From Heliocidaris tuberculata (lineage: Eukaryota > Echinodermata > Echinoidea > Camarodonta > Echinometridae), in contig CM046852.1 of assembly GCA_025618425.1 (NCBI GenBank), positions 4,303,316 to 4,367,315 of the forward strand: DNA of 64,000 bases, written 5' to 3'. Under the pieces are notes generated by a model. That model was not told the DNA's origin and searched no databases. It worked only from the letters and a program-made list of their open reading frames with translations. Each line of letters starts with the position of its first letter. Position 1 is the first letter of the stretch. The translations under genes were made by a program, and so were the position numbers. This document shows positions 1-12,300 of this stretch, one piece after another.

Positions 1-20
1 TATATATATATATATATATA
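1..20. repeat. (TA)n microsatellite at the window edge
   Basis: Pure TA dinucleotide repeat, cut by the window boundary. Confidence 0.9.
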
Positions 21-1632
21 CAGTGTAATTACAACATTCTTAGTTATTAGAAAATCCATTCATGTAAAAAAATATGAAATATACAAATGTACCTGTTAAG
101 ATGATTATAAAAGACACTGTTGTATATTTGAGGGAAGCCGGATTGCATAGTACATTCTTTAGAGGGGATGAAAATCTTTTGAGGCAAGCTTCAGCGCCGT
201 CCTACTTTTGCACCAGTTTCGGTATGCCCCTGATTTTCGCACGCACATTATTGCTTTTTTCCAGGCACACGTTGCTGTCCACGGAAGAAAGAAGATGGCG
301 TTTTGTAATTAAATTTCTCGTCTCCCGCTCTCCATGTCGCACCCAATCTCCAGCCACCTCATAATCGTCTACCCAAATCACCCGTGAAAAAACCCGCCAG
401 CCCGACAACGTGTTCGAAGCGACACCCATGACTGCTCGTTAACCCATTACGTCTCGGTAATGTTCTTTACATGAGCGAAAGGATCTATGTGTGGCAGGTC
501 TTTTCGGTTTCAGATATCGAACGCATAATAATTTCTCTTTCACTCAACATTGTGATGATAATTTTACTAATTTACCGGTTCTTTATTATCGAAACCGTAT
601 AACACTACTTCATGAGTTTGTTAAAGAATGTATGGACATTATGGAGTATAATAAGGGTAAATAAACCTAACTTGAAGGACTTCAGTGTAAACTCACGATG
701 CATCTAAGATTGTTCTTTTATTCTGTAGAGTATTCAAAATATGATAGTATTCGACTTGGGTCATGTAATACTTTTTTGCGAGGGTGCAGTCCCATATATG
801 CCGGTATCCATAGAGGGTTTAACAGCAGCAGCAGCAGCTGTGCAATATTCGTGTTTTGATATGAAGACTCCAACAAGTACAAAACAATTCTCATGTACTA
901 CTATGTGGTGTACCATTAGAGTTAATTCTAGACGGTTTATCCGGAATAGAATTATATCACCAGCAGGCATGCTCAATATAATCGGTATAAGTCTAAGATA
1001 ATCCTCACAAGCATGATGGAAGATGCTCAATAGATTATTTTGTGGTATTGTATTAGTCGCGAGAGCCCTGTTATTGAAACCATTTCAGTTCCATATTATT
1101 ACCATTCAGAGACATCCCCACAGCATCCTAAATCGCTCTTAAAGGATATCGATTCGGACATGATAACCCTGGCGCTTAGCCGCAAGCATGCTATTTTGTC
1201 CTAGTGCTTTTCGAGGTGAAACGAATCCCAGACAGACAGAAACTAAACCACATTTGCCATTTTTTCACCGCTAATGTTCTCCTCTCAAATATTATGAAAA
1301 AAACAAAAACAAAGATAAAAAACAAAAACAAAAACAAACCCAAAACACTATCAAACCCCTCCAATCGAAGCTCTCTGAAACGAAGAAGAAGATTAATTTT
1401 TCATCCAGCTTGCATTTTGAAATGCACGTCCCATGCATAAAATGCTCTTTGGATGAGTACTACGTGTAACTACAGATACAATTTGGAGTGGAAAAACCCG
1501 TCTTGAAATCTTACGTTTTAGTGACATCTGTCTGTGTAATCTGTTGATACAATTTTGAAAAAGGGTGTTACGATCTTACTGTTTATGCGATTTTGCGACA
1601 TCTGGGGGGGGGGGGGGGGGGGGGGATGTTAC
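21..1632. other. Intergenic stretch
   Basis: I see no supported gene. Short open frames are not conserved-looking. It ends in a 20+ nt poly-G run (about 1604-1625) just before an inverted-repeat element. Confidence 0.6.
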
Positions 1633-1809
1633 GTTTGACTTAAAGTCAAGTGCCAAGGTGCCAAGTGCCAATGCGCATACGGTATTAAACGCGTAATCTC
1701 ATTGGTAGATTACCCAATAGCGCGCGTCCCCTGAACGTGATCTGACCAATGCGGTGATGTGTCATGTACCGCACGCAACTAGGAATTTAAGTACGACTTT
1801 AAGTCAAAC
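1633..1809. mobile_element. MITE-like element with 15-bp terminal inverted repeats
   Basis: GTTTGACTTAAAGTC at 1633-1647 is the exact reverse complement of GACTTTAAGTCAAAC at 1795-1809. The 177-bp unit has no coding capacity, fitting a non-autonomous DNA transposon. The TIR is itself partly palindromic (GACTTAAAGTC). Flanks read TTAC on the left and TTAA on the right, so a short TTA-type target duplication is possible but not proven. Confidence 0.7.
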
Positions 1810-1975
1810 TTAACTCTTTGTAAAACACCTCCTGATTGCAATATAAACTGAACACGATATTGCTCAGGTGTTATGCATGTATGTAATTATGTTGCCTTTC
1901 GGGTTAATGATGCGTTTGTTTATTGAGCAAACATCCTTTAAATATACGTGATGCTGATGTTCCATTCATTTCCAG

Positions 1976-2090
1976 ACTCTATAAAGAGAAGTGCATGAAA
2001 AGATATGCCTCTGGCTCTCATGATTATTTCAACAGATATCAAAGACACTACGAAGTTGACAAATTCAAAGACAATGTTTTGAATTTTACG
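1976..2090 (+). CDS. Possible internal exon of an unidentified gene
   Basis: This open stretch lies between a good acceptor (TTCATTTCCAG) and a good donor (ACG|GTATGT). It encodes LYKEKCMKRYASGSHDYFNR, then YQRHYEVDKFKDNVLNFT, a non-repetitive, charged and aromatic peptide that looks like real protein. It enters in phase 1 (one leading base) and leaves in phase 0, so it cannot splice directly to PRR5 exon 2. A phase-0 acceptor at 5171 opens a frame YIFEYLEALNMVF ending VSDQTGDDQNSHGPDE and a stop at 5282, a conceivable but weak partner. I do not recognise the family. Confidence 0.35.
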
Positions 2091-2570
2091 GTATGTTTCA
2101 TGTAGCAGCTTTTGAAATGTATTCTTGATTTATAAATTTTCCTTGCAAAAATCACAAATTACCAGATCTTTTCGAAAAGCCTAAGTAATCTATGCAAAAT
2201 ACTGAAAAGAATGATGCCACATCTACCTTAGATTTTGCTTAGAATACGTCTTTATCAAATCCGTTACTTATCCTGTTTAAAAGAAAATATTGAAACTGAC
2301 ACGTTTATGCATTCATTCCATAAGGTTAAGGCGACCCCATCATGCTTTTAGGGAATCTTGCATCCCTATTCTATATTTTCGAAATTAGTGTAAACATACA
2401 TTTTAGATTCATTCGACATACAACATGTATAAGAGGGAAAGAATATGTTTGAAACTGAAGTAAACACATTTCTGCTCTTGCGAGAGCAATTTAAGTATAG
2501 TATCTGCGTGTTTCGACTGATACTATAAAAGATCTCATGTTAACTGCACTATATTATCATGCTTTACAGG

Positions 2571-2998
2571 AGCGGCTTATACACAAGCAATCTCATGCTT
2601 GGCTCTTATATACTTTATACAAAAAGCATCCCAAGAAATGCACAGATCAAAAATTCATGTACTGCCTGTTTCTATGAAGATCTTGTGTGTGTTAACAAGT
2701 AAATTTACTGTATGGTGCATGGTAGGGAAGCGTCTTATATACAGGCAATCTTGTGCTTGGTTCGTAGATTTCATGCAAAGAGCATCCCAAGAAATGCACA
2801 GATCAATAATCGTATCGAACAAATTCATGTACTGCCTTCATGTTTCTATAAAGATTCCGTGCGTGTTAAAATTTAAGTTTACTGTATATGGAGCATCGTA
2901 ACGAAGCGGCTTATATACAGGCAGTCTTGTGCTTGGCTCGTAGATATCATGCAAAGAGCATCCCAAGAAATGCACAGATCAATAATCGTATCGAACAC
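2571..2998. repeat. Tandem repeat of 158-176 bp, about 2.5 copies
   Basis: Units start at 2571, 2729 and 2905 with AGCGGCTTATA / AGCGTCTTATA / AGCGGCTTATA. Each contains GCATCCCAAGAAATGCACAG. The third copy breaks off after CGTATCGAACA. The apparent 100-residue frame across it is only the repeat being translated. Confidence 0.85.
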
Positions 2999-3108
2999 CG
3001 TGAAAGGGCATAAACCGTCCTGGGGCGACTTCATCATTCGGCTTTCACAAGTGGATTCTAGTTGTCTATCTAGACTCACTTTGTGCCAAAATTCTATATT
3101 TGATTTTC

Positions 3109-3152
3109 CTTAGCGTCTGTTAAGAGCCAGAAGGCTCTTAACAGACGCTAAG
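3109..3152. repeat. Perfect 20-bp hairpin
   Basis: Arms CTTAGCGTCTGTTAAGAGCC and its exact reverse complement are separated by a 4-nt loop (AGAA). The context is intergenic; it may be the tip of a foldback element. Confidence 0.9.
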
Positions 3153-3189
3153 TGTCCTTCTAGCTCTCAGAACACGACATGAAAAGGTA

Positions 3190-3490
3190 TATGGTCAAAA
3201 TAATGTTGATTACTGGTCATGCACTTTAATTGTAAAAGAACTGGCAATCACAACTAAAAGCACATGACGCAGGTGTGGGTACATGGGACTGCACAAACAT
3301 CCGGCATCAGTAATTGGTCCGAAGTTGTAAACTATTTCTAGTGATATTTGATATATGAGTTCAAGAGTAATTCATTCCATGGGATATTGCTACAAATACT
3401 ATTCTATTCTTCCACGTGAGAATAAATAGAATGAGAAAGATCAGAAATTAGTTTTCTCCTTTAGAAGAACTCAGCCTGCCCTTTAACGGT
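3190..3490 (-). repeat. Diverged copy of the 350-380 bp interspersed family (family A)
   Basis: It shares the order TGGTCATGCA, TGGGTACATGGGACTGCACA, TTCTAGTGATATTTG and GAGAAAG with the better copies at 19.5 and 22.5 kb, in the same orientation as those. Confidence 0.5.
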
Positions 3491-3919
3491 ATAGCCTCAC
3501 AATGAACTGTGTTTCATTATAGCGCAAAGATACCAACATAATACATTTGAGTACCTACATGTATATGCATTTTGCATGGATATCCAGACTCCCTGTAATA
3601 CACGTATATAAAAAAAACACAGTTCTATATTTGAACCCTCCACTTTCAGCAAAGCTATTTAATAGAATGTTTATAATGTAAAGATAGCAAAGTGAATATA
3701 GGACACTCATGGAAACTATAAAATGTAGTTTACGGAGATTCGAAATAAGATCGAAACGCAGTGAAGCATTGATTCGCCTGACTACTAGGCTATATAGTAA
3801 ACCTTTCCCGTTGTAGTATGATGTCTGAATTAATGTAGAAGGAGATAAATCTTCTTATGGAAAGGGGCAAGGCGAGGCAGCGAAGATAAAGAGACCGATA
3901 ATCTTCGTACTAGTTGTAC

Positions 3920-3998
<79 letters not shown>

Positions 3999-5583
3999 CC
4001 ATGCAACCATATGCTGTAGATTTTGTAAGGTCACATAACGCAGAAGAGATCTATCCAAAGTGAGGCAGCATAAATGCAGTGTCTCTTTTTGAACTATCGG
4101 CTGTTTTACACGCTGTATTCATGGTATATTTCTTCATCCAGTTTTTAAAGTTGCGATTTTGAGATATTACAAGTAAGCATTTCAAAATTTTGATTAAAAG
4201 CCTTATAGTCAAAAAGTTCTAAATAATAAAATTTGTAGGCAAATATATCAAGGAAAATCACGATTGAAATTTCTCTTGAATTGTTTTCCCCCAAGCATTT
4301 CGGGTAGATTTTTGTACATTGATAATTCATCCACTTCCATTTTATAATTGAAATGGTAGATATTATAATATAATTTTCCACCATTAGATACATTTTCCAC
4401 CCCCCCCCCCCCCCATGATGTCAATAGCATGGCCATATTTCCCACTTAGCTAAATACACTGACATTTGGACATGTTTACGACCGTATACACGTAATGAAG
4501 ATGGATGGTAAAATATAAAGGCACTTAACTGGTAATTATCATACACATGTCATTGTCTGGCCCTTGTAGTGCGATATTGCCTATATGAAGGTCTACCAGC
4601 CCTATGAATATATTGATATTAGAAATACAAATACCATGAATACGGGGGGGGGGGGGGGTGGGTGGGGTGGTGACTGGAATGTACGAAAACTTTCGAAATT
4701 CAACAATTTTTAGAAATAATTTTGTTTTAATGTCAAGAAGAAGTGGGGGGGGGGGGGGCAATTTCCCTCATATTTTTATCCGCATATGCAGCTTGTACAC
4801 GTGACATTCATATGGATTCAACTGTGGTGTTATTATTATTACATTTGCTCAGGTTTCTAAAGATTATGTTGGATTCAGAATCTTGAACAGTACCTTCAAA
4901 CACTATTGATTTTCAAGGTATTGATGAAAAAAAAAATAAACAACGAAGAATAACAGAACTTCTGCTAGGTTAGACTTTACAAATTTGAACGACCTCAGAT
5001 TATTTGTTTAAATTAGGTTATTGAATTAAGGCAGGTTGTTGTAAATTACGTGACCTGAATTATGCTTTTGAAGTACCCCACTTGAAAAAAGACAGAGAGA
5101 TACATTACCAACTATTTAGAATATTGTGGGTCCCTTGCACATCATCCACTATTATCAAAGAAATCTTACAGTATATATTTGAGTACTTAGAAGCTCTGAA
5201 CATGGTCTTTAAATTTAGTTTAATTAAGCAGGTTAGCGACCAAACAGGAGACGATCAAAATTCACACGGACCCGATGAATGATGACCAAGTAAATATTTG
5301 AGTTTATTTTGAGTTTGATCGATAGCTTCGAAATGCCAAAGCCGCACCGTCTGAAAGCAGCAGCACGCTTATCTCAATTCAGTAGATGACCTTCTCTTGT
5401 ATTTAACTTAGGCAAAGGCATTTCGATCACTCATTTTGACTTTCCAGTGATTCTAATGGAAGTATCAACCATTGTTGTGCAGTTGATTTCCTCTCTAGCC
5501 GACCATATAGATGTAATAAACGAGAGCGCTCACATAATTTTAGAAGTAATGTAATTCATGAACCTGTTGCGTGTAGTCTTACC
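3491..5583. other. Intergenic stretch with a (GA)n tract and G/C runs
   Basis: Holds a (GA)n microsatellite at about 3923-3996 and poly-C/poly-G runs near 4400, 4645 and 4745. The only coding hint is the weak phase-0 terminal-exon candidate at 5172-5282. Confidence 0.6.
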
Positions 5584-6274
5584 CAGTGGCGTATCTAGGG
5601 GGTTGGGGGCAGGGGGCACGTGCCCCGGGCGGCACTTGGAGGGAACGCAGAAAACCAAAAGAGAGAGAGAAAAGGGGGGAAATGAAGAAAAATACAGTTT
5701 TTGAGGGTGTCAAATACGACAATTTCTAAAGCTCGGTCGCTTTACTCCCTCGTATAATTATCTTCTTTTCAGGATCTTGTAATTTTGCGCCCCCAGTATA
5801 TAGTTCTTAAAAAGCTCGAAATTTGAAAAAAAATGAAGATGTAATTGTCGTTGCTTTGCTCGCTATCATGTAAGATTCATCTGACTCTTGCTAAATATTC
5901 CTCTCCCAATATAGGATAAAGTGTATAAAACAGCATTATCAAAGGTTCAACATTTAAAAGAAATATCAATTTTTGGTCGCCTTGCTTAATTTTTCAACTA
6001 TTTCTCAGGGGTTTTCAATAGTTTTGCTCCCAATTTGAGAAGTGTGTTAGTGAATAGAAAACCGTTTATCAATGTACAAAATTCGAACTTTTCTACCGCT
6101 CCATTGAAGTGGTCAATTGCAAACTTTCCTGGGTAAAATGCACAAGAAATTGTGATTTTTAGGGTTAAAACTGGAAAAATTTGCCGCTCGGTCGTTCTGC
6201 TCCCTCGCTTGTACAGTAACGCAACTTCATTGTTTGCCCCTGGTGCCATAATCCCTAGATACGCCACTCACTGG
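5584..6274. mobile_element. Non-autonomous element with GTGGCGTATCTAGGG inverted ends
   Basis: The left end, CAGTGGCGTATCTAGGG (5584-5600), matches the reverse complement of CCCTAGATACGCCAC at about 6252-6267. Next to each end is a GC-rich zone (GGGGGCACGTGCCCCGGGCGGC; TTTGCCCCTGGTGCC). The interior is AT-rich, with no transposase frame. GTGGCGTA(G/T)CTAGG ends recur near 37.56, 37.81 and 47.31 kb. Confidence 0.7.
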
Positions 6275-6784
6275 TTTTACCCCATTAACTTTTTTATTCT
6301 CAAATTCCCGTAGATTTAATATACAGGGACCATCCGATTCCAATAGGCAATGGGTTAAGTTTAGCCCCGAACTGAGGTTGATATGATAGCACGACGTCTG
6401 CAGCTAACATGAGACATAGTTAGGGATGTGTTCTGAGTATCAACATCCTAATGTTGCAAGAAGAACTGGTTGGGTTTTTACATAATATTCTAATAATGTG
6501 TTTATCTTGAAATGATGTGATTTGTATTAGTATTCTAATGCATTGACCCGTATGTCATATGTGATGTTCTTATGGTATATATAGAGCAATCTTACTTTCA
6601 AAGTAAGATTGACCTATCAAATGGTGAGATGTATCTCATCTTAGCCTCGTGAAAAACACCCCTCCTGCATTAATGATCTAACCCTGATGTGAACATAGTA
6701 GTGCCTTATGCAGCTTTGTAAGAAGGGTCTTAACGGTCCCTCCCATTTGAAATCCCGGTAAAAAAAGATAACCAAGCAAACCGA

Positions 6785-6998
6785 AGCAGCAGCAGCAACA
6801 ACAACTGCAACAACAACAACAACAGCAACAATAACAACAACAATAACAACAACAGCAGCAGCAACAGCAGCAAAAACAACGACAGCAGCAAGACCAGCAA
6901 CTATAGCAGCAACAGCAGCAACAACAGCAACAACAGCAACAACAACCACAACAGCCGCAACAACCACAACAACCACGACAACGAAAACAACCAAAACA
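6785..6998. repeat. (CAA/CAG)n trinucleotide repeat
   Basis: About 210 nt of interrupted CAA, CAG, CGA and CCA triplets. Both strands are open over it only because of the repeat; there is no exon evidence. Confidence 0.9.
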
Positions 6999-8409
6999 AC
7001 CGCAGAATCAAAATAATGATATTACACAGCTTTCAGTGGGTATATGGAAAGGCGGGCTTTCCAGATACATTTTCCCTATACCTGCGGAAAGGGAGTGGGG
7101 GCAGGGGATTCCTACCACCGGCCCTAAGACATGTAAGAGAGCAGCATCCCCGTGCTTATCGATTTGTCAGGACACAAAACAATCTACGAAGATTAGCTTG
7201 AAATATAGGTATAAAAGCCATTTTGATACTTACTATACATCTTACTATATGTTCATATCAGAGGTAGATAGCAAATTCAATATTTTTCCCAAGGGAATGT
7301 GCGTCAACAGTGCCATGTATTTCCACGCGAAAACGAGATTCCACCTAACATGAGATTACAAGCGATTTAGCATGGCAGATGTTTCATCAATGTTAATACA
7401 TTCTTTCTTCCCCGTGCCGTAAGAACATCTTTTTCCCCCTTTAAAAATGTCTTCTCCTTCACATTGGAGGTGATACCTTTGCGGGAAACATGGAAACTTG
7501 AATCCACGTATCAATGGATTCCATTTCCCTTTGTAATTGTAATCGATCGGGTACATGCATAATGAGAATATTGAGATGCCAAGAACTTAGTGTGAATAAT
7601 ATTGTCAGAGTTTTTAATCATCCCTGTTTTAGAAAATCTATTCAGAACTTGTATTCACGAACATATATCATTTATTGAAGAAGGGGGGGGGGGGGGGGTG
7701 TTGGAATGAATTTTTACTTAACAATTCGTTTTGATTTGTGCGGATTTAACATTTTATTGTCTGCATTGAAGACTGATTTTATAATGCTCATGCCAATGTA
7801 GTGAATGGTTTTTTCATAAAGGCCATCGCTTTGTAGAAAGCTTTCAGCAATCGAACAAGCCAAGGTTTGTGCATTTGACATTAGAAAGATCCCCTCGTGC
7901 GCCGACAGAGACTCAACGTTTTAATGTAAGCGTAGCCGCGGGCGATTATATTTTACTTTTAAAGCTTAAAGGTACTAGTATGCCCTCTATGCACGTATTA
8001 TTACTAGGTATTCTCAAAGTGCTCTGTCTTCTGATAAGGGAGAGAAGGATTGATTTGGAATTCAAGCTTTCTAGGCCAAGTCAGGAAACCTCTAATGGCT
8101 TCTTTTCGATTTGACCTTGAGTGATTTATGCGTGTATGAGTGCCTCCAAGAGAGTTTTGTTTCATTTGGATTTTATGATGAATTGCCTTTAACACTGCGT
8201 TGATCATATCACCGAATATTCGAAAATGTTAAGGTACTGGATCTTAAATGAATCTCCGGCATTTTGTTAGCTTCAGAGATAATAGTCTAAGTGTGCATGT
8301 TTCTCTCTTTCCCCCCCCTCTTTTCCAATATGTTTAATACAGTTATTGGCAATGTGCATAAGTACTGTATTGTAATATTCATTGAAGCCCATAACTTCTC
8401 TGATAATAA
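6999..8409. other. Intergenic stretch, nothing recognised
   Basis: Short frames only. It contains a poly-G run near 7683-7698. Confidence 0.6.
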
Positions 8410-8690
8410 TTATGTTTAAAATATTTTCAAATATATCTTGAATCTATTTCAAATGTTATAAATGGTTTCAAACTATATTTCAAATGTAACATTTTGTTCA
8501 AGTATAAAATGTTTTAAAATATATTTCAAAATAATGTAACACGTTTTTTTCCAAATATATTTCAAATACGTCTTTATTCCAAATGTAACGTATATTTGAA
8601 TATACTTCAAACATATTTCAAATGTACATGTACCGTATTCTTCAAATATATTACGTCAAATATTTGTCAATTGTAACATATGTTTCTCTG
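8410..8690. repeat. Degenerate AT-rich tandem repeat
   Basis: About ten imperfect copies of TTTCAAATATATTTCAAATG-like units with spacers containing GTAAC. The period varies between about 20 and 35 nt. Confidence 0.7.
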
Positions 8691-9889
8691 TATATATACC
8701 CCTGCACCTATTCTCATCTTCTCTCAATTAAATATACTGGTGATAATGATTGAGTGATATTTCTGGAGATATGTCACAGCCATCATACCAGTATAAATCC
8801 CATCGCGATGAATCACGTAAACAAGTGCTGTCAAACATATAAATTTTTTTCTAGCAAGATGTATGACATGCTGTATATTATTTGAGCAAGAGCGGTGCGA
8901 CAGGATATTGGAGGGTGTTACCATTGCCCGTTTTTTTTAAACCCCTATACCCTCCCCCATCACGCACATGATAGCCAGCATTGAAAGTGGATTCGGAAGG
9001 AACTGTTTACGTTATTATGAATTAGTGATCACGTTGATAAGCATAGCACCCATAAGAACAAAAAATGACTTAAATTTCGTTTAGAAAAAGGATTACACAT
9101 CAACTCATATTGACGGTTTTTAAATAGTTTTGAAATATGTGAATTTTGTGGCTGCGTTACCACTGCCGGATTTTGTTTACCTCCTCCTCTCCTCATCACA
9201 TAAATGTATTATTTGCCATAGCTGTGAAAATTGATTTCGAGAAAAATTGTCTAAAATAAATTCTTAATTTGTGATTATTTCATCTTTTAATGAAAACCGT
9301 CATAGATGGAGTGGTTTAGGCCATAAGGATAATATATGAACAGTTTAACGAAGATTTACTAGAAAAGGCAAGCAACAAAAAATAAGTTGGAAAACATCGA
9401 CACTAATAATGGTTTATGGGACATAAAGGACGGCATCTATAATCTCATTTAACAGACTAATGTTTACTTATTACTTATTAATCGCCTATGGCCTGTCAAA
9501 AAAAAAAATCATTTATTTATTTTGCTATGTATAATTCTCTATCTTGTCATACAACGAAAACTCATTAGGATTTTATATAATATTACATCGCTATCGTACG
9601 TGAAATTTGCGGGAGTTGATTTTTCTCAGACTAACTTCCAGAAATTTTTTTTTTAAAGCATATTATTGTGATACTTAATGCTCCCTTATTAGCAAAATGA
9701 GAATATTGAAGGAAAAAAAATAGCTTGCTGCCACCTATTTATATCAGTATATTTGTTACGTTTAATGAAGAGGATGAATTTTACGATTCAAATGAAGATT
9801 GGAGAAGAATTACATGAGGCTGGGAACAGACTAGGTTCTTCGAAAAACTGTGTCAAGAGACAATCAAGATGATGTATTAAAGGGAATCT
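8691..9889. other. Intergenic stretch, nothing recognised
   Basis: AT-rich, no plausible exon and no clear repeat. Confidence 0.5.
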
Positions 9890-10270
9890 TGAGTTCTGGG
9901 AAAGGTGAAAAATAATTTGTGAGCTTTCTCATTCCTTTTATGTCAGTTTGGAAGAACATCATAGTAAAACATCCCCTGAAAAGGATTGCTCTTCAAATGG
10001 TCTTATATTCGAAATATGACTAGAATTAGCTGAAATGCTCGGGCCGAACATTCATGCCACTTGTGTGTGTAGTCCCATATACCCTTTTCTGTGTGCAGTA
10101 CATGTGCTTTTCAGCAAGATTGGGTCAATTTCTTATCTATTTTGATGATTCCAAATCAACACAGTTTAGAACAATTCTTATGTAGACATGGTCAACCTTT
10201 CCAAATTCCTTTGAGACAGTTTCTTTCACAATATAATTGCATGACCAGAACTCTACTTTATCTTTAACAG
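9890..10270 (+). repeat. Family A interspersed repeat, copy 2
   Basis: Contains GTGAGCTTTCTCATTCC, GGGCCGAACATTCATG, GTCCCATATACCC, TCAGCAAGATTGGG, TTTTGATGATTCC and AGTTTCTTTCACA in order. The same blocks occur at 13.8 kb and, inverted, at 19.5 and 22.5 kb. There is no open frame of note. It may be an SINE-like or non-autonomous DNA element; I cannot assign it. Confidence 0.8.
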
Positions 10271-10453
10271 ACTGTAATATTGTATCCTGTTTCGTCCAGG
10301 GTACTTTCAACCGAGTGATATTAGTCCCAAAGTCTCGCTGCATTTAGACATGTGGATAAAGAGATTTATGAGAACTCATCGGACAGAGTTAAAACGCTGC
10401 TCCAATTTCTGGTGCATGAAGTATGATTAGATGCGCCTTTTGTCTAATGGATA

Positions 10454-10479
10454 TTACAGTGTCAAGATAGATAGATAGA

Positions 10480-10535
<56 letters not shown>

Positions 10536-10735
10536 AACAGTGAGGAGAGAAAGATAAAAATACACTGTGAAATAGGTGAGGGTTGAGAGGGAAAGAGGGA
10601 GAGAAGAGAAGAGAATAGCGGGAGGGAGAGAGAGAGAAGAAAAGGAAAAGGAATTTGTAAAAGTTTAAAAGAGAGAGAGAGAAAAAAAAAGAGAGATGGA
10701 AAATGGAAGGAGACAAGAAGAAAGAGACATATATA
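10454..10735. repeat. (GA)n microsatellite and purine-rich tract
   Basis: Pure GA from about 10482 to 10534, continuing as degenerate GA/GGA to 10735. Confidence 0.9.
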
Positions 10736-11035
10736 CAGTATACCAACTAAGATCAGTGTAAACATAATTATTGAAAGCTATGGGGCACCCTCGCTTAACT
10801 ATCATCCTTAGAAAGATGATTCTTCCTAACCTAGATACGGATCTGTCAGGAGCAAACATAATCCCGTATGCCTATGATTTATGGATTCAGTATACGTGAT
10901 ATTTTATTTGTGACATCTCTTCTCTTGCAGATTTACCGAGTAGGCGTTTTATCCATTTCTTGATTTGTTAAACCAATCCGAATGTTGAACTGTATTCCTT
11001 TACATTAATTTTGCTCTATCTTCATTTTCAGAGAC

Positions 11036-11118
11036 CAGGGCAGCGTCTTATAAAAGAGGTGCGATTGATTACTTATTACTTATTTGCAATTAATATTAAT
11101 CGCAACTCTGTGTACAAA
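11036..11118. repeat. GAGTTGCGATTGAT palindromic element, copy 1
   Basis: GCAGCGTCTTATAAAAGAGG, then TGCGATTGATT, pairs with ATTAATCGCAACTCTG about 40 nt later. Related copies are at 21.45 and 52.76 kb. Confidence 0.65.
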
Positions 11119-12016
11119 AAAAGTATAAAAAAGTGCCCTTCCTGTGATGGAAAAGGTGCATCTCCTGAGGTGGGAAATTTCCGTAATTTTTGAGCCTTAT
11201 ATGTGCCCTTTTTACTTTGTATTTCCATGTGATGACAATGGAGGGTGCCACTTACTTTACTTTTATAAATAATATCACCTTTCTGTCCGCTTTGTTCTTA
11301 AAAGAAATTTCAGTTCAGAAAAATGCCCCAAAATTGCTCTTCATTTCGATGGCAGGTAGCATTTCAATACAAAACATGCCCTTTCTTTACCTCCAACATG
11401 GACAATAAATTGACCATCCTTTCTTTTATGATAAGGCATTATCCTTGCTCTCATTATTGAAAGATAGGTGAAAACAGTCCTCCCATAGGGTTTTAAAAAT
11501 CATGTTACATTTGGGTCATGTTCGCATGTGATCCCAACGTTTTCATGGTTTTACCCAAATCAGGCATCTGAGTTTTTACATGTCACTTTCAAAATGCTGC
11601 TGCGCGGTAAAGCCTGTACGGATGGATGCCATCAATGTATCATTTAAAACATAATACTTCTAATTTATGGAAATTAGATAATTATTGTGATAGAGCACAT
11701 ATTGCGGTCGCAATAACCCTGCGTTCAGGTGTTTTAGAGTTTCGTTTTTTTTCTGGGACGCACTGTATATAGTTTCTGAGCAAATTACATTATACCTAAT
11801 CGTGTGTTATTGGTTTATGATTATGATATATCTATTAACATGATAACAATAAAATACAATTCAATTCAGATATTGTAATCATTATGTGGAATTATCTCTC
11901 CCTCGAGTAATCGCAAAATCACTGTAATACATTATGACATAGGGCTTGCGGACACGAATGCACAATAGTCAATCAGGCTCGATAATGCCAACATCTGCGG
12001 AGAAATTTACGTGAGG
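11119..12016. other. Intergenic stretch with a possible LINE-type 3' tail
   Basis: No gene recognised. AATAAAATACAATTCAATTC near 11850 resembles the tail of a non-LTR element, but nothing upstream confirms it. Confidence 0.4.
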
Positions 12017-12057
12017 GACAGAGAGAGAGGAGGAGAAAGGAGAAAGGAGTGAAAGAT

Positions 12058-12134
<77 letters not shown>

Positions 12135-12215
12135 CGGAGAGAGACGGAGAGAAGGAAGGAGAAAGAGATGAGAGAGAAGGAGGAGGAGGAGAAAGATGAG
12201 GAGGAGGAGGAGGAG

Positions 12216-12267
<52 letters not shown>

Positions 12268-12300
12268 TGTGTAAGTGTGTGTGTGTGAGGGAGAGAGAAA
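12017..12300. repeat. (GA)n / (GAGGAG)n microsatellite
   Basis: Compound GA, GAAA, GACG and GGA repeat of about 280 nt, ending in GT repeats. Confidence 0.9.

Noticed and set aside
6641..6994. 117-codon Val/Ala-rich minus-strand frame
   Set aside because: Translation of the CAA/CAG repeat.
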